The translations under genes were made by a program, and so were the position numbers. The notes under the pieces are model-generated. The model saw only the letters and a list, made by a program, of their open reading frames with translations. It had not been told where the DNA came from and did not search any database. A stretch of DNA of 64,000 nt, from contig NZ_JAKOPM010000010.1 of the NCBI RefSeq assembly GCF_022288805.1, forward strand, positions 1-64,000, read 5' to 3'. This DNA is from Corynebacterium yonathiae. Its GTDB lineage: Bacteria; Actinomycetota; Actinomycetes; Mycobacteriales; Mycobacteriaceae. Of the stretch, positions 27,493 to 36,340 are shown piece after piece. The stretch's first letter is position 1. Each line of letters starts with the position of its first letter.

Positions 27493-27804
27493 ATGAGTAT
27501 GTATGGCTCTTTCGTTCTTGCCGCAAATGACGTATTGGTACTTGCCCAAGGCACCGAAGGTGCAGAAGGCGGCCCAATGGGCCCTGAATTTGGCAAGGCT
27601 TCGCCCATTGGCCTGCTGATCTTGGCGCTTATGGGAGTTGCTGTGTTGTTTGCGGGATGGAATTTTCACCGCCGTTATTCCCGCTTTCGCCGCCGCATGA
27701 TGTTTGCGGAAGACCACGGCATTGATCCTTTTGATGAGGAAGCGGTGGATGAGGCGATGAAGGAAGCCGGCATTTACGATAACCGCAAGAAGTCCATTTT
27801 CTAG
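27493..27804 (+). CDS. Small single-span membrane protein (Rv1083-like)
   Basis: This encodes 103 aa with one clear membrane helix (about residues 38-56, IGLLILALMGVAVLFAGW) followed by a very basic segment (RRYSRFRRRMM) and an acidic tail. By the positive-inside rule the C-terminus is cytoplasmic. The function is unknown. It is wedged between mca and the prenyl diphosphate synthase gene with almost no spacing, as in mycobacteria. Confidence 0.83.
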   Translation: MSMYGSFVLAANDVLVLAQGTEGAEGGPMGPEFGKASPIGLLILALMGVAVLFAGWNFHRRYSRFRRRMMFAEDHGIDPFDEEAVDEAMKEAGIYDNRKKSIF

Positions 27805-27816
27805 GCGGTTAGACTG

Positions 27817-28593
27817 ATGAGCGTGAGTTCTCTCAAGCAGCTGGCTTACCCAGCTTATGAAGCCCGCCTAGCGAGCCTGATTAAGGGTAAACCGCAGCCC
27901 AAGCACATCGCTATCATGGCCGATGGCAATCGCCGGTGGGCGCGTGAGGCTGGTTTTACCGATATCAGCCATGGCCACCGCCAAGGCGCGAAGAAAATCG
28001 GAGAGATGATCTCGTGGTGCCGCGATACCGATATCGAAGTCGTCACCATCTATTTGCTGTCCACCGAGAACCTAAAACGCAGCGAACAAGAAGTAGAGCT
28101 GCTCTTTGACATCATCTCGGATGTGGTCAGCCATCTATCTCATAGCGATGTCGGTTGCCAAGTACGCCTTGTGGGCCACCTCGATCTGCTCCCGGATGAT
28201 ATTCGCCAGCGCATGGTTACGGCGGCAGCGACAACCAAGGACAATAATGGGGTCGTTGTTAATGTGGCCGTCGGTTATGGCGGGCGCCAAGAAATCGTCG
28301 ACGCAGTGCAGAACCTTGTGCGCACGGAAGCAAAGAAGGGAACTTCCGCGTCGGAAATGGCGGATCGCGTCACCGCAGAGTCTATTGGTGAGCACTTGTA
28401 TACCAAGGGGCTTCCAGACCCCGATTTGGTAATCCGTACCTCTGGTGAACAACGACTATCGGGCTTCCTCCTGTGGCAGGCTGCGTATTCGGAGATCTGG
28501 TTTACAGATACCTATTGGCCGGCATTCCGTAAGGTGGATTTCCTTCGTGCTTTGCGCGATTATTCGCAGCGCTCGCGACGCTTTGGAAAATAG
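27817..28593 (+). CDS. uppS: cis-prenyl diphosphate synthase (UppS family, Rv1086-like)
   Basis: This encodes 258 aa of the cis-prenyltransferase family. The pyrophosphate/Mg-binding motif is HIAIMADGNRRWAREAGF (about residue 28), with HRQGAKKIGE and the C-terminal block DLVIRTSGEQRLSGFLLWQ then SEIWFTDTYWPAFR. Rv1086 is the short-chain Z,E-farnesyl diphosphate synthase that feeds decaprenyl phosphate synthesis for the cell wall; corynebacteria have more than one paralogue, so product chain length here is inferred from position. It converges on coaA. Confidence 0.92.
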   Translation: MSVSSLKQLAYPAYEARLASLIKGKPQPKHIAIMADGNRRWAREAGFTDISHGHRQGAKKIGEMISWCRDTDIEVVTIYLLSTENLKRSEQEVELLFDIISDVVSHLSHSDVGCQVRLVGHLDLLPDDIRQRMVTAAATTKDNNGVVVNVAVGYGGRQEIVDAVQNLVRTEAKKGTSASEMADRVTAESIGEHLYTKGLPDPDLVIRTSGEQRLSGFLLWQAAYSEIWFTDTYWPAFRKVDFLRALRDYSQRSRRFGK

Positions 28594-28596
28594 CGG

Positions 28597-29523
28597 TTAG
28601 AGTTTGCGCATCCGCACCTGTTCTACTAGGTGATGCGAGCCCTTTCTAAGTACGAGGGAGGCCCGCACGCGAGTGGGCAGAATATTTTCCACCAGATTGG
28701 GCAAGTTGATGGACTGCCAAATTTCGCGTGCTTGGTCGCGGGCTTCTTCATCGTTCATGTCTGCAAAGGCAGAGAAGTGGGCGTTGGGCTCGCGGAATGC
28801 GGTATGACGCAGGGTGAGGAAGCGGTCGATGTACCACTGCTCGATGTCGTCGGTGCGGGCATCGACGTAGACAGAGAAATCAAAGAGATCTGCCACGGTG
28901 AGCGTAGGGCTTGTTTGCAGCACATTGAGCCCCTCTAAGATCAAGATGTCGGGCTGATGAACTTCCTGGTATTCCCCTTCGACGATGTCATAGGAAATAT
29001 GGGAATACAGCGGCGCCTTAACCAGTGGTTTCCCTGATTTTACGTCTGTGACAAAGCGGAGCAGCGCGCGCCGGTCATAGGATTCCGGAAAGCCTTTGCG
29101 CTGCATGAGGCCGCGTTCTTTTAGCGTCTTGGTGGGGAATAGAAAGCCGTCGGTAGTAACCAGCGCGACCTTGGGGTGGGAATCCCAGTGTTGCAGTAGC
29201 ACCTGAAGGAGGCGAGCCGTGGTGGACTTTCCCACGGCTACGGAACCGGCTACGCCGATGACAAATGGAACGTGCGTGTGGGGATTGCCCAAAAAGGATT
29301 CGGTGGCTGTGGTCAATTGCTGGCGTGCCATGACCTGCATATGGATAAGGCGGGAGAGGGGGAGGTAGACATCAGCTACTTCGTCCAAGTCAATGCGGTC
29401 TCCTAAGCCGCGTAGCTTTTCTACCTCGGTCTCCGTGAGCACCTGGGGCATAGATTTACGCAGTTCACGCCAGGTCTCACGGTCAAAGTCTAGGTAGGGA
29501 CTCGAATCCAGTGTGCGCGCCAT
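28597..29523 (-). CDS. coaA: Type I pantothenate kinase
   Basis: This encodes 308 aa. It phosphorylates pantothenate in the first committed step of coenzyme A synthesis. Walker [19 protein letters not shown] lies near residue 98; downstream are the kinase motifs VTTDGFLFP and [10 protein letters not shown] place the start at ATG 29523 ([14 protein letters not shown]), which matches the family; the open frame extends 38 codons upstream into the glyA promoter region with unlikely composition. It is divergent from glyA, as Rv1092c-Rv1093. Confidence 0.96.
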   Translation of the reverse strand: MARTLDSSPYLDFDRETWRELRKSMPQVLTETEVEKLRGLGDRIDLDEVADVYLPLSRLIHMQVMARQQLTTATESFLGNPHTHVPFVIGVAGSVAVGKSTTARLLQVLLQHWDSHPKVALVTTDGFLFPTKTLKERGLMQRKGFPESYDRRALLRFVTDVKSGKPLVKAPLYSHISYDIVEGEYQEVHQPDILILEGLNVLQTSPTLTVADLFDFSVYVDARTDDIEQWYIDRFLTLRHTAFREPNAHFSAFADMNDEEARDQAREIWQSINLPNLVENILPTRVRASLVLRKGSHHLVEQVRMRKL

Positions 29524-29641
29524 GGCTCTATTGTCGCACTTGCCTAAACTATGGGTAAAAGTATGCCCCCTTAGGGTGCATGGCACGATAAGATATGCAG
29601 CAGCCCATACCGCTTGATTTTGAGAAGGGGACCTCACTTTT

Positions 29642-30925
29642 ATGGCTTCTTTTACCTCTGACCTCCGCGACCTCGATCCGGACGTATTTGGCGCAATTCA
29701 GGGAGAAATCTCCCGCCAGCGCGAAACTCTGGAGATGATCGCATCTGAGAATTTCGTTCCTCGTGCTGTGCTCCAGGCCCAAGGCTCTGTGCTTACCAAT
29801 AAATACGCCGAGGGCTACCCGGGGCGTCGCTACTACGGCGGCTGTGAGCATGTCGATGTCGTGGAGGACCTAGCTCGCAACCGCGCGAAGGAGCTTTTCG
29901 GTGCGGAGTTTGCCAACGTGCAGCCGCACTCCGGTGCGCAGGCGAATGCGGCGGTGCTGTCTACCATTGCTGAGCCGGGAGACAAGATTTTGGGCCTATC
30001 CCTAGCACACGGCGGCCACCTCACGCACGGAATGAAGCTAAACTTCTCTGGCAAGCTTTATGATGTCGCAGCTTATGAGGTGGATCCAGAGACCATGCGC
30101 GTGGATATGGATAAGCTACGCGAGCAGGCTCTGAAGGAGAAGCCGAAGGTCATTATCGGCGGCTGGTCTGCCTATCCGCGCACTATGGACTTCGCAGCTT
30201 TCCGTGAGATCGCTGATGAAGTGGGCGCATACCTGTGGGTAGATATGGCTCACTTCGCCGGCCTCGTGGCTGCCGGCTTGCACCCAAGCCCGGTTCCGCA
30301 TGCGGATATCGTGTCTACCACCGTGCACAAGACCCTGGGCGGTCCGCGTTCCGGCATGATTTTGGCAAAGCAGGATTATGCCAAGAAGATCAATTCCAAC
30401 GTCTTCCCTGGGCAGCAGGGAGGACCGTTGATGCACGTGGTCGCTGCGAAAGCTATCGCTATGAAGATTGCCGCGACCGAGGAATTCAAGGGGCGCCAGG
30501 AGCGCACCTTGGAGGGCGCTCGCATCCTGGCGGAGCGTCTTACCGCAGAGGACGCAAAGGCAGCTGGAGTGGATGTGCTCACCGGCGGCACCGACGTGCA
30601 CTTGGTCCTTGCGGACCTGCGCAATTCTGAACTGGACGGCCAGCAGGCAGAGGATCTGCTGCACGAGGTAGGTATCACCGTTAATCGCAATGCCGTGCCG
30701 AATGACCCGCGCCCGCCGATGGTCACCTCTGGCCTGCGCATTGGTACCTCTGCGCTGGCGACTCGGGGCCTCGATGCGGAGGCCTTTACCGAGGTTGCAG
30801 ATATTATCGGCACCGCCCTGGTGCAAGGCAAGAATGCCGATGTGGAGGCCCTGCGCGCCCGCGTGGGCAAGATTGCCCAGCACTACCCGCTGTATGAGGG
30901 CCTCGAGGACTGGAAGCTAGTCTAG
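29642..30925 (+). CDS. glyA: Serine hydroxymethyltransferase
   Basis: This encodes 427 aa. It is the PLP-dependent enzyme that interconverts serine and glycine with tetrahydrofolate, supplying one-carbon units. The N-terminal signature is [20 protein letters not shown]; the PLP lysine is in [14 protein letters not shown] (Lys about residue 230). Other conserved blocks are [17 protein letters not shown] and HVVAAKAIA. The AGAAGGGG site is about 12 bases before ATG. The 3' end overlaps the convergent DUF5997 gene by four bases. Confidence 0.97.
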   Translation: MASFTSDLRDLDPDVFGAIQGEISRQRETLEMIASENFVPRAVLQAQGSVLTNKYAEGYPGRRYYGGCEHVDVVEDLARNRAKELFGAEFANVQPHSGAQANAAVLSTIAEPGDKILGLSLAHGGHLTHGMKLNFSGKLYDVAAYEVDPETMRVDMDKLREQALKEKPKVIIGGWSAYPRTMDFAAFREIADEVGAYLWVDMAHFAGLVAAGLHPSPVPHADIVSTTVHKTLGGPRSGMILAKQDYAKKINSNVFPGQQGGPLMHVVAAKAIAMKIAATEEFKGRQERTLEGARILAERLTAEDAKAAGVDVLTGGTDVHLVLADLRNSELDGQQAEDLLHEVGITVNRNAVPNDPRPPMVTSGLRIGTSALATRGLDAEAFTEVADIIGTALVQGKNADVEALRARVGKIAQHYPLYEGLEDWKLV

Positions 30926-31287
30926 TCCTTAACCTCATGGCCACGGGCCTGCGCCATGGTGGCGCGGGCCTTCTGGAGCCATTCCGGCTGCTCTTGAAGG
31001 AGCTGATTGATTTCCGCTGTGGTCAGCGGCTTATCCATGTCGTTCTTTTTGAGCGCGGTAACGGAGATGCCTAGTTTATGGGCGACCTCGGGGCGGGGGT
31101 GAGGCCCTTCGCGGCGCAAGGTTTGCAGCCACTCGGGCGGGTTATGCTGCAATTCGCGCAGCTCTTCGTGGCTAATGGCACTGTTTTGAAACTCGTCCGG
31201 CGCGGCGGGCAGGTAGATACCTAGCTTCTTCGCCGCGGTCTGGGCACGCATGGCGGTGCCGGATGGTTGCTTATGTTCTTCAGTCAC
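30922..31287 (-). CDS. DUF5997 family protein
   Basis: This encodes 121 aa, small and soluble, with two similar segments: [24 protein letters not shown] and [19 protein letters not shown]. The repeated L-x(4)-P-E-W-L-Q pattern suggests an internal duplication. The family occurs in Actinobacteria, usually next to the LysR-type substrate-binding-domain gene, as here (divergent, with coding ends within about 40 bp). Function unknown. Confidence 0.82.
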   Translation of the reverse strand: MTEEHKQPSGTAMRAQTAAKKLGIYLPAAPDEFQNSAISHEELRELQHNPPEWLQTLRREGPHPRPEVAHKLGISVTALKKNDMDKPLTTAEINQLLQEQPEWLQKARATMAQARGHEVKD

Positions 31288-31322
31288 GTTTTTACCGTAG
31301 CACTTTCAGTAGACTGTCCTCT

Positions 31323-31997
31323 ATGCTGCGCTTAGCTTTTGCCACCGGCACGGAGCCTGGAAAGTGGTTCCGCCGATTCGAAGAAAATACTGCTCACGGT
31401 GGTTTATGCACCGTTGATGCTGATGATGCGCTGGTTCCGCTTTTAGCTGGCGAGGTGGATTTGGCCCTTGTGCGTCTGCCGGATATGCGCGTCGATGACA
31501 CCTTTCATGTGGTGCGACTTTATAAAGAGGCACCAGGCATTGCGGTTCCAAAGGACTCGGTCTATGCGGAGGTAGGCGAAGAGCTTATGCTTGCCGACGT
31601 CGCCGATGAACACCTTAACTACCGCCTCGCCGATTCCGGTCTTGTCGATGTCCCCGCGGTTCGGGAAGCCCTCCAAGTAGTAGCGGCCAATGTGGGCGTT
31701 GCGATTGCGCCTCGGCCCCTACTCAAGGTACTGAGCAAGAAGCAGGTGGTGCCGCTGGGGTTGAAGGATGAGTCCGTGCCGGTGACGGAAATTGCGTTGG
31801 TGTGGCGCAAGGAGGAAGACGGGGAGGCAATTCAGGATTTCGTGGGCGTCGCTAAGGGGCGTACAGCGCGGTCCTCGCGGCAGGAGAAACCGAAACGCAG
31901 CGCTAGGGAAAAGGCGAAAGCAAAGCAAGTGCGTAGAAACGTTAACAATTCGTTACAAAAGAGAAAGAAAGGCTCTAAGCTGCGTAAACGTAGGTAG
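31323..31997 (+). CDS. LysR-type substrate-binding domain protein without HTH
   Basis: This encodes about 224 aa. From its first residues (MLRLAFATGTEPGKWFRRFEE) it follows the periplasmic-binding-like effector domain of LysR regulators, but the N-terminal winged helix is absent. The last ~50 residues are extremely basic and Lys/Arg-rich (for example KPKRSAREKAKAKQVRR), a possible nucleic-acid-binding tail. ATG 31323 is more likely than the earlier GTG/ATG options, which overlap DUF5997. This stand-alone effector domain plus basic tail is conserved beside DUF5997, so they may act together. Confidence 0.8.
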   Translation: MLRLAFATGTEPGKWFRRFEENTAHGGLCTVDADDALVPLLAGEVDLALVRLPDMRVDDTFHVVRLYKEAPGIAVPKDSVYAEVGEELMLADVADEHLNYRLADSGLVDVPAVREALQVVAANVGVAIAPRPLLKVLSKKQVVPLGLKDESVPVTEIALVWRKEEDGEAIQDFVGVAKGRTARSSRQEKPKRSAREKAKAKQVRRNVNNSLQKRKKGSKLRKRR

Positions 31998-32143
31998 TCC
32001 TTTATTGTTTGCTGTCTACTTCCTGTCTGTGTGGGTGGCGCCGGCTGAACGGCGCCGTTACGGTGGGCCTTGTTCGCCACGAAGGGCGATTTAACAACAA
32101 ATTTAGAACTAACTTACTTTCTTGTTGAAAGGATGATGCAGTA

Positions 32144-32767
32144 ATGCAGAAGATGACCCGTCGTATTGCAGGTGGCTTTGCAGCCGCAACCCTATCCGTT
32201 GCGCTCGTAGCTTGCTCCGATGCTGAGGATGCAGCTAACGACGCTAAGGACAGTGCCGGTTCCGTAGCAGCCGACGCTACCGACGCTGCTGGTTCCGCCG
32301 CCGCTGACGCCACCTCTAAGGATGACGCTGACGACGCAGACGATTCCGAAGGCGCAGAAGCTTCTGACTCCGATGATGCGGACGACAAGGGTGGCGATAC
32401 CAAGTCCATCGCTACCGCTAACGGTGACGTAGACGTTCCTGCTGATTTCGCTTCCGCTATTGAAGAGAAGAAGGCTGAGTGGGGTGACGTAAAGAGCATC
32501 GAGCAGGGCGACGATGACGAGTTCCTCGCTAGCTTTGATAACGGCAACCTGCTGACCTTCGATGACGATGAGGGCGCTCAGCCAATCGTCGGCAAGATTG
32601 CTGAGACCTGGAAGGAACAGGGCGGTTTGGACGCAGAGGTAGGCCTGCCTAAGGCTGCTGAGGAGGCAGTTTCTGAAGGCAATGGTTGGACCCAGCAGTT
32701 CGATGATGGCGTCATCTCCTGGATCCAGGACGAGAGTGGCAAGTTCACCTCTTCCGTAGAGAAGTAG
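32144..32767 (+). CDS. LGFP-repeat lipoprotein
   Basis: This encodes 207 aa. The lipoprotein signal ends in LVACS (Cys near residue 24). The mature N-terminus is a long Asp/Ala/Ser-rich linker (about residues 25-85) probably spanning the wall. The C-terminal domain contains an LGFP-like repeat (LDAEVGLPKAAEEAVSEGN followed by WTQQFDDGVISW), a motif of corynebacterial proteins that bind or anchor to the cell envelope, including mycolyltransferases. GAAAGGA precedes the ATG. It is monocistronic with a terminator. Confidence 0.87.
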   Translation: MQKMTRRIAGGFAAATLSVALVACSDAEDAANDAKDSAGSVAADATDAAGSAAADATSKDDADDADDSEGAEASDSDDADDKGGDTKSIATANGDVDVPADFASAIEEKKAEWGDVKSIEQGDDDEFLASFDNGNLLTFDDDEGAQPIVGKIAETWKEQGGLDAEVGLPKAAEEAVSEGNGWTQQFDDGVISWIQDESGKFTSSVEK

Positions 32768-32785
32768 ATCGCTTTTTTGAGTTCT

Positions 32786-32818
32786 TCCCTTCGCAGCATC
32801 CGCTGCGGAGGGATTTTT
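32786..32818 (+). terminator. Terminator of the LGFP lipoprotein gene
   Basis: A 12-bp stem (TCCCTTCGCAGC with GCTGCGGAGGGA, one wobble) around ATCC is followed by TTTTT. Confidence 0.9.
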
Positions 32819-32950
32819 CGTTTTCTTAATGTTCATCTTGCACCCATGTAATTTCAACCTTCGGTGCCTACTTTGGGTGGCAACCCCGGGGAGTCGGGGT
32901 CATTCGGAAGAAGTCTGATCTACCGCACACTAAGGGAGAACCCTGCCACC

Positions 32951-34315
32951 ATGTCTCGTCCCTCTGTACTTTCTACTCCGCTTGCCACTGCTGATAACAC
33001 TGTCGCTACTAAGACCTATGTAGTGGATACCTCGGTCCTGCTTTCTGATCCTTGGGCTCTGCGTAAATTTGCAGAGCACGATGTGGTCCTTCCAGTCGTA
33101 GTTATTTCTGAATTGGAAGGAAAACGTCATCACCCGGAGCTTGGCTGGTTCGCCCGCCAAGCTCTTCGCTTTTTGGAGGAACTGCGAGCTACCTATGAAG
33201 CGCTAGACCAGCCGGTGCCCGTCAACGTAGATGGCGGCACCCTGCGCGTGGAGTTGAATCATCAAGACCAGTCCTTGCTGCCCACCGCATTCCGCGGTCC
33301 AGAGGGTGACCACCGCATCCTGGCCTGTGCCCTTAACCTCGCACACGAGGGTAAGGACACCGTACTAGTCACCAAGGACGTGCCACTGCGTGTGAAGGCC
33401 GGTGCAGTAGGCGTGCAGGCGGATGAGTACCACGCTCAGGATGTAGTTCTAACTGGCTATACCGGAATGGCAACGGTGCAGGCTAGCCCTGCTGTCATCG
33501 ATGCCCTCTACCGTGATGGGGAAGTCATTCTAGATGGTGTCGAAACTGAAAAGGGTACTGCTGTGGACGAACTACCTGTCCACTGCGGCCTCACTTTGAC
33601 GGCCGGCGCGCAATCCGCGCTGGGTCGTATAACTGCGGATGGCGTCGTCGAGCTCGTTCGCGGTGATATCAATGCCTTTGGACTCCAGGGGCGCTCGGCG
33701 GAGCAGCGCATCGCCTTGGACCTACTGATGGATCCAAACGTGGGCATTGTTTCCATTGGCGGCCGCGCGGGCACCGGTAAGTCGGCACTTGCATTGTGCG
33801 CCGGCTTGGAGGCCGTGCTTGAGCGTGGTGAGCACCGCCGCATCGTGGTCTTTCGCCCGATGTATGCGGTAGGTGGGCAGTCTCTGGGATACCTGCCGGG
33901 TACCGAATCGGACAAGATGAACCCGTGGGCGCAGGCAGTCTATGACACCTTGGAGGGCCTGGTGACTGAAAACGTCATGGAAGAAGTCCACGAGCGCGGG
34001 CTGATCGAGGTTTTGCCGTTGACGCATATTCGTGGTCGCTCTTTGCATGATGCCTTCGTCATTGTCGACGAGGCGCAGTCCTTGGAGCGAAATGTTTTGC
34101 TCACCGTGCTTTCTCGTCTGGGCAAGGGATCGCGAGTAGTGCTTACCCATGACGTAGCGCAGCGCGATAACCTGCGCGTGGGCCGTCATGATGGTGTCCA
34201 GGCCGTGATTGAAAAACTCAAGGGGCACGAGCTTTTTGCACATATTACGCTGCAGCGCTCTGAGCGCTCTGCCATTGCGGAGCTCGTCACTGACTTGCTG
34301 GAAGGCGGCGACTAG
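32951..34315 (+). CDS. PIN-PhoH family ATPase/ribonuclease (PhoH2-like)
   Basis: This encodes 454 aa with two domains. A PIN-type nuclease is N-terminal ([19 protein letters not shown] near residue 20; acidic residues in ILACALNLA and VTKDVPLR further on). A C-terminal PhoH ATPase (about residues 230-454) has Walker [13 protein letters not shown] and Walker [12 protein letters not shown]. Mycobacterial PhoH2 (Rv1095) unwinds and cleaves RNA and is preceded by a small antitoxin-like gene; I find no such gene here. ATG 32951 is used, with AAGGGAG about ten bases before; the 5' frame extension to 32864 is not supported. Confidence 0.94.
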   Translation: MSRPSVLSTPLATADNTVATKTYVVDTSVLLSDPWALRKFAEHDVVLPVVVISELEGKRHHPELGWFARQALRFLEELRATYEALDQPVPVNVDGGTLRVELNHQDQSLLPTAFRGPEGDHRILACALNLAHEGKDTVLVTKDVPLRVKAGAVGVQADEYHAQDVVLTGYTGMATVQASPAVIDALYRDGEVILDGVETEKGTAVDELPVHCGLTLTAGAQSALGRITADGVVELVRGDINAFGLQGRSAEQRIALDLLMDPNVGIVSIGGRAGTGKSALALCAGLEAVLERGEHRRIVVFRPMYAVGGQSLGYLPGTESDKMNPWAQAVYDTLEGLVTENVMEEVHERGLIEVLPLTHIRGRSLHDAFVIVDEAQSLERNVLLTVLSRLGKGSRVVLTHDVAQRDNLRVGRHDGVQAVIEKLKGHELFAHITLQRSERSAIAELVTDLLEGGD

Positions 34316-34384
34316 GCCGGGCTCGTTCGCGTTTGGCGATCTTTATGTGTACAGCGTGGCGAAGATGGGCATAGCCCAGTAATA

Positions 34385-34963
34385 ATGTTGTACATGAGTG
34401 AGAACGCCAAGCAGACGTCTTCGGACGAAAAGAAGAAAGACTTCCGTATCCGTCCCTTCATTGCGGCGGATTATCCGCAGATGCGCGAGATCTATGAACA
34501 GGGCCTCAATACCGGGCACGCCACCTATGAGACCCGCTCTTTGACCTTTGAAGAATTCAAATCGGGCAAGATTATGCCTTCGGTCCACGTAGCAGTTGAA
34601 GCAGATGATGATTCGAAGGTCCTGGGGTGGGTTTCCGCGGCCCCGGTATCCACCCGTACCGTCTTCCACGGAGTAGTGGAGGACTCCATTTATCTAGGCG
34701 CCGATGCACAGGGCCGCGGCATCGGCGGAGCACTTTTGGACCGCTTGATTGAGGTATGTAAGGACCTACACAAGTGGGCTATCCACTCGTGGATCTTCCC
34801 AGAAAACTCGGGTTCTGCGGGACTGCATAAGTCCCGCGGCTTTGTAAAGGTTGGTACCTACTCACACATGGCGAAGATGACCTACGGCGAGCTTGCGGGC
34901 CAGTGGCGAGATACCGATGTGTATGAGCTGCTTTTGCCCAAGCCGGAGGAAAAGAAGCGTTAG
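34385..34963 (+). CDS. GNAT acetyltransferase, phosphinothricin acetyltransferase-like
   Basis: This encodes 192 aa. GNAT fold with acetyl-CoA loop GADAQGRGIGGALLDRLIE (about residue 107). The opening IRPFIAADYPQMREIYEQGLNTGHATYET and the ending HKSRGFVKVGTY match the PAT/YncA group, which N-acetylates phosphinothricin or methionine sulfoximine-like amino acids. Substrate is inferred. ATG 34394 is an alternative start three codons in. It is monocistronic. Confidence 0.87.
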   Translation: MLYMSENAKQTSSDEKKKDFRIRPFIAADYPQMREIYEQGLNTGHATYETRSLTFEEFKSGKIMPSVHVAVEADDDSKVLGWVSAAPVSTRTVFHGVVEDSIYLGADAQGRGIGGALLDRLIEVCKDLHKWAIHSWIFPENSGSAGLHKSRGFVKVGTYSHMAKMTYGELAGQWRDTDVYELLLPKPEEKKR

Positions 34964-35028
34964 CTTTCCCAGCGCACAGGAATAAAGTTAAGAGAGTATC
35001 CGTACCATATCTCTCTAAGGCTTTTAAA

Positions 35029-36136
35029 TGTCTGTGCGTATTCGTGCCCTTGCCTTGTCCATCGTTGCGGCTATGACGGCAGGGCGCTTTCTGTTCCTGC
35101 AGCGGGAGTTGCGTCCTATCCCTCCGCAGGCTCGGTGCCCGTTGCCCAGTTGGATATCACCCAGGTTGACGGTGGTGTGGCTTAGGTTTTGCCACTCCTG
35201 AGCTGCAGTCCCATATCGAGACGGTGACCCGCCAAATGCATGAGCTGCGTGGCAAGGCCTGGGATGCCAATCTTCCGTTTGGCGGTGCCAGGCTTCGCGA
35301 CGTCGCACCGGACCGCACCGCTTATATCAACGGCATATCCTGGAGCAAGGGATTGGAGTACACCGCAATGCAGCGCGCTGCGGAGGAAAACTTTGACTTT
35401 GAGCATCGCCGTGGAGACGGGGAGGATCCGTGGACGGCAAAGTCCGGCGCCTTCTTCGCAGAAAACCTCACTTCGTTACCCATGGAGCGCGCCATTGCCA
35501 GCTGGTCTACTGATGGCGGTTCTGGGAGCGAGTGGAATCAGCTCAACCACTCCAACGGTTCCTATTCTGGCGGTGCGGGGCATATCTACAGCTTGCTTGA
35601 CCCAGCCAACCACTATTTTGCGCAAGCCTAGGTTGGAAACACGACGGCCGGCCATTATTCCGAGCACGCGGTGTCGGGCGCCCCAGAGCGCCTCGAAGGA
35701 CGGCATGCATTTCCCATTGCGGTGCCGGAAACCGCTCTGGCAAGCGCGGCTATACGTTTTAGCGGCGGTACCCATGTGGGCGATTCCAGCAGCATTGGCG
35801 TAAGCATTGCAGGGTGGGACGGTGCCCGGTTAGGGGGCGGGGTCATCGGTAACCTCGTCCGATCCGGAGGTTCTTTCGGTGCATTCTGACGGGACTTATG
35901 AGGCCTTGCAGGAAGGCACGGCTGAGGTGCGTATTACTCCATACCTGCTGCGCAACGGGGAAACTCGCCCGGCCGGAAAAGCACTGAACCAGACGGTAGC
36001 GGTCACCAAAAAGCCAGCGATAAGCGGCATTGGTGGAGGATCGAGCGCCGGCGCGGCTATCGGCATCATTGCCGCCATCGTTGCCATTTTGGGAATTGGA
36101 TCCCAAGTTCTGCGGCAGATGGGTTTCTGGCAATAA
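35029..36136 (+). pseudogene. Decayed secreted CAP/SCP-domain protein gene
   Basis: The frame starts with a signal peptide (RIRALALSIVAAMTAG) and must shift +1 near 35084 to read ALSVPAAGVASYP. It meets TAG at 35183, shifts back near 35185 to GFATPELQSHIETVTRQMHELR, has another in-frame TAG at 35629 (HYFAQA, stop, VGNTTAGHYS) and shifts again near 35880. The pieces add up to a secreted CAP domain (WSKGLEYTAMQRAAEENFDFEHRR; WNQLNHSNGSYSGGAGH) with a C-terminal membrane anchor (SAGAAIGIIAAIVAILGIG). With at least four lesions it cannot be made as one protein. Confidence 0.88.
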
Positions 36137-36137
36137 A

Positions 36138-36162
36138 AAATACCCCGCCGTGAGCGGGGTGT
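36138..36162 (-). terminator. Minus-strand terminator after the MFS gene and trailing frame
   Basis: CCCCGC, loop, GCGGGG is followed on the minus strand by TATTTTTTATTG. On the plus strand no T-run follows, so it serves the TetR-MFS transcript arriving from the right, with a ~180-nt 3' untranslated segment. Confidence 0.78.
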
Positions 36163-36169
36163 GGGGGAG

Positions 36170-36340
36170 CTACATCGTAGGAACGTCCCAGGAACCGAAC
36201 CAGCGCTGCGCCGATAAGTGCATGTTATCGCTCAGTCCGCCAGGAGCATAGCCGAGGGCGGATTCAATGGGGGCGTCGGCAAGCGGGGCTAGGCATGCAG
36301 CTTCTCGTCTGTGGACTGTGCCCGTGCCGGTGAGGCACCG
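36170..36340 (-). other. Open frame continuing in frame after the MFS stop, possible gene remnant
   Basis: Directly after the TAA of the MFS gene, in the same frame, 56 sense codons run to TAG at 36172-36170. The distal half looks protein-like (PLADAPIESALGYAPGG, then SAQRWFGSWDVPTM). There is no start codon near its beginning. It may be a C-terminal relic of a lost gene, or readthrough sequence, or chance in GC-rich DNA. Confidence 0.3.

Noticed and set aside
29524..29641. A glycine or other riboswitch upstream of glyA
   Set aside because: The 118-bp coaA-glyA interval lacks the conserved blocks of glycine or tetrahydrofolate riboswitches.
32768..32950. A small antitoxin-like gene before phoH2, as in mycobacteria
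   Set aside because: No start with a ribosome binding site and no open frame of suitable composition; the in-frame extension of phoH2 to 32864 has no conserved sequence.
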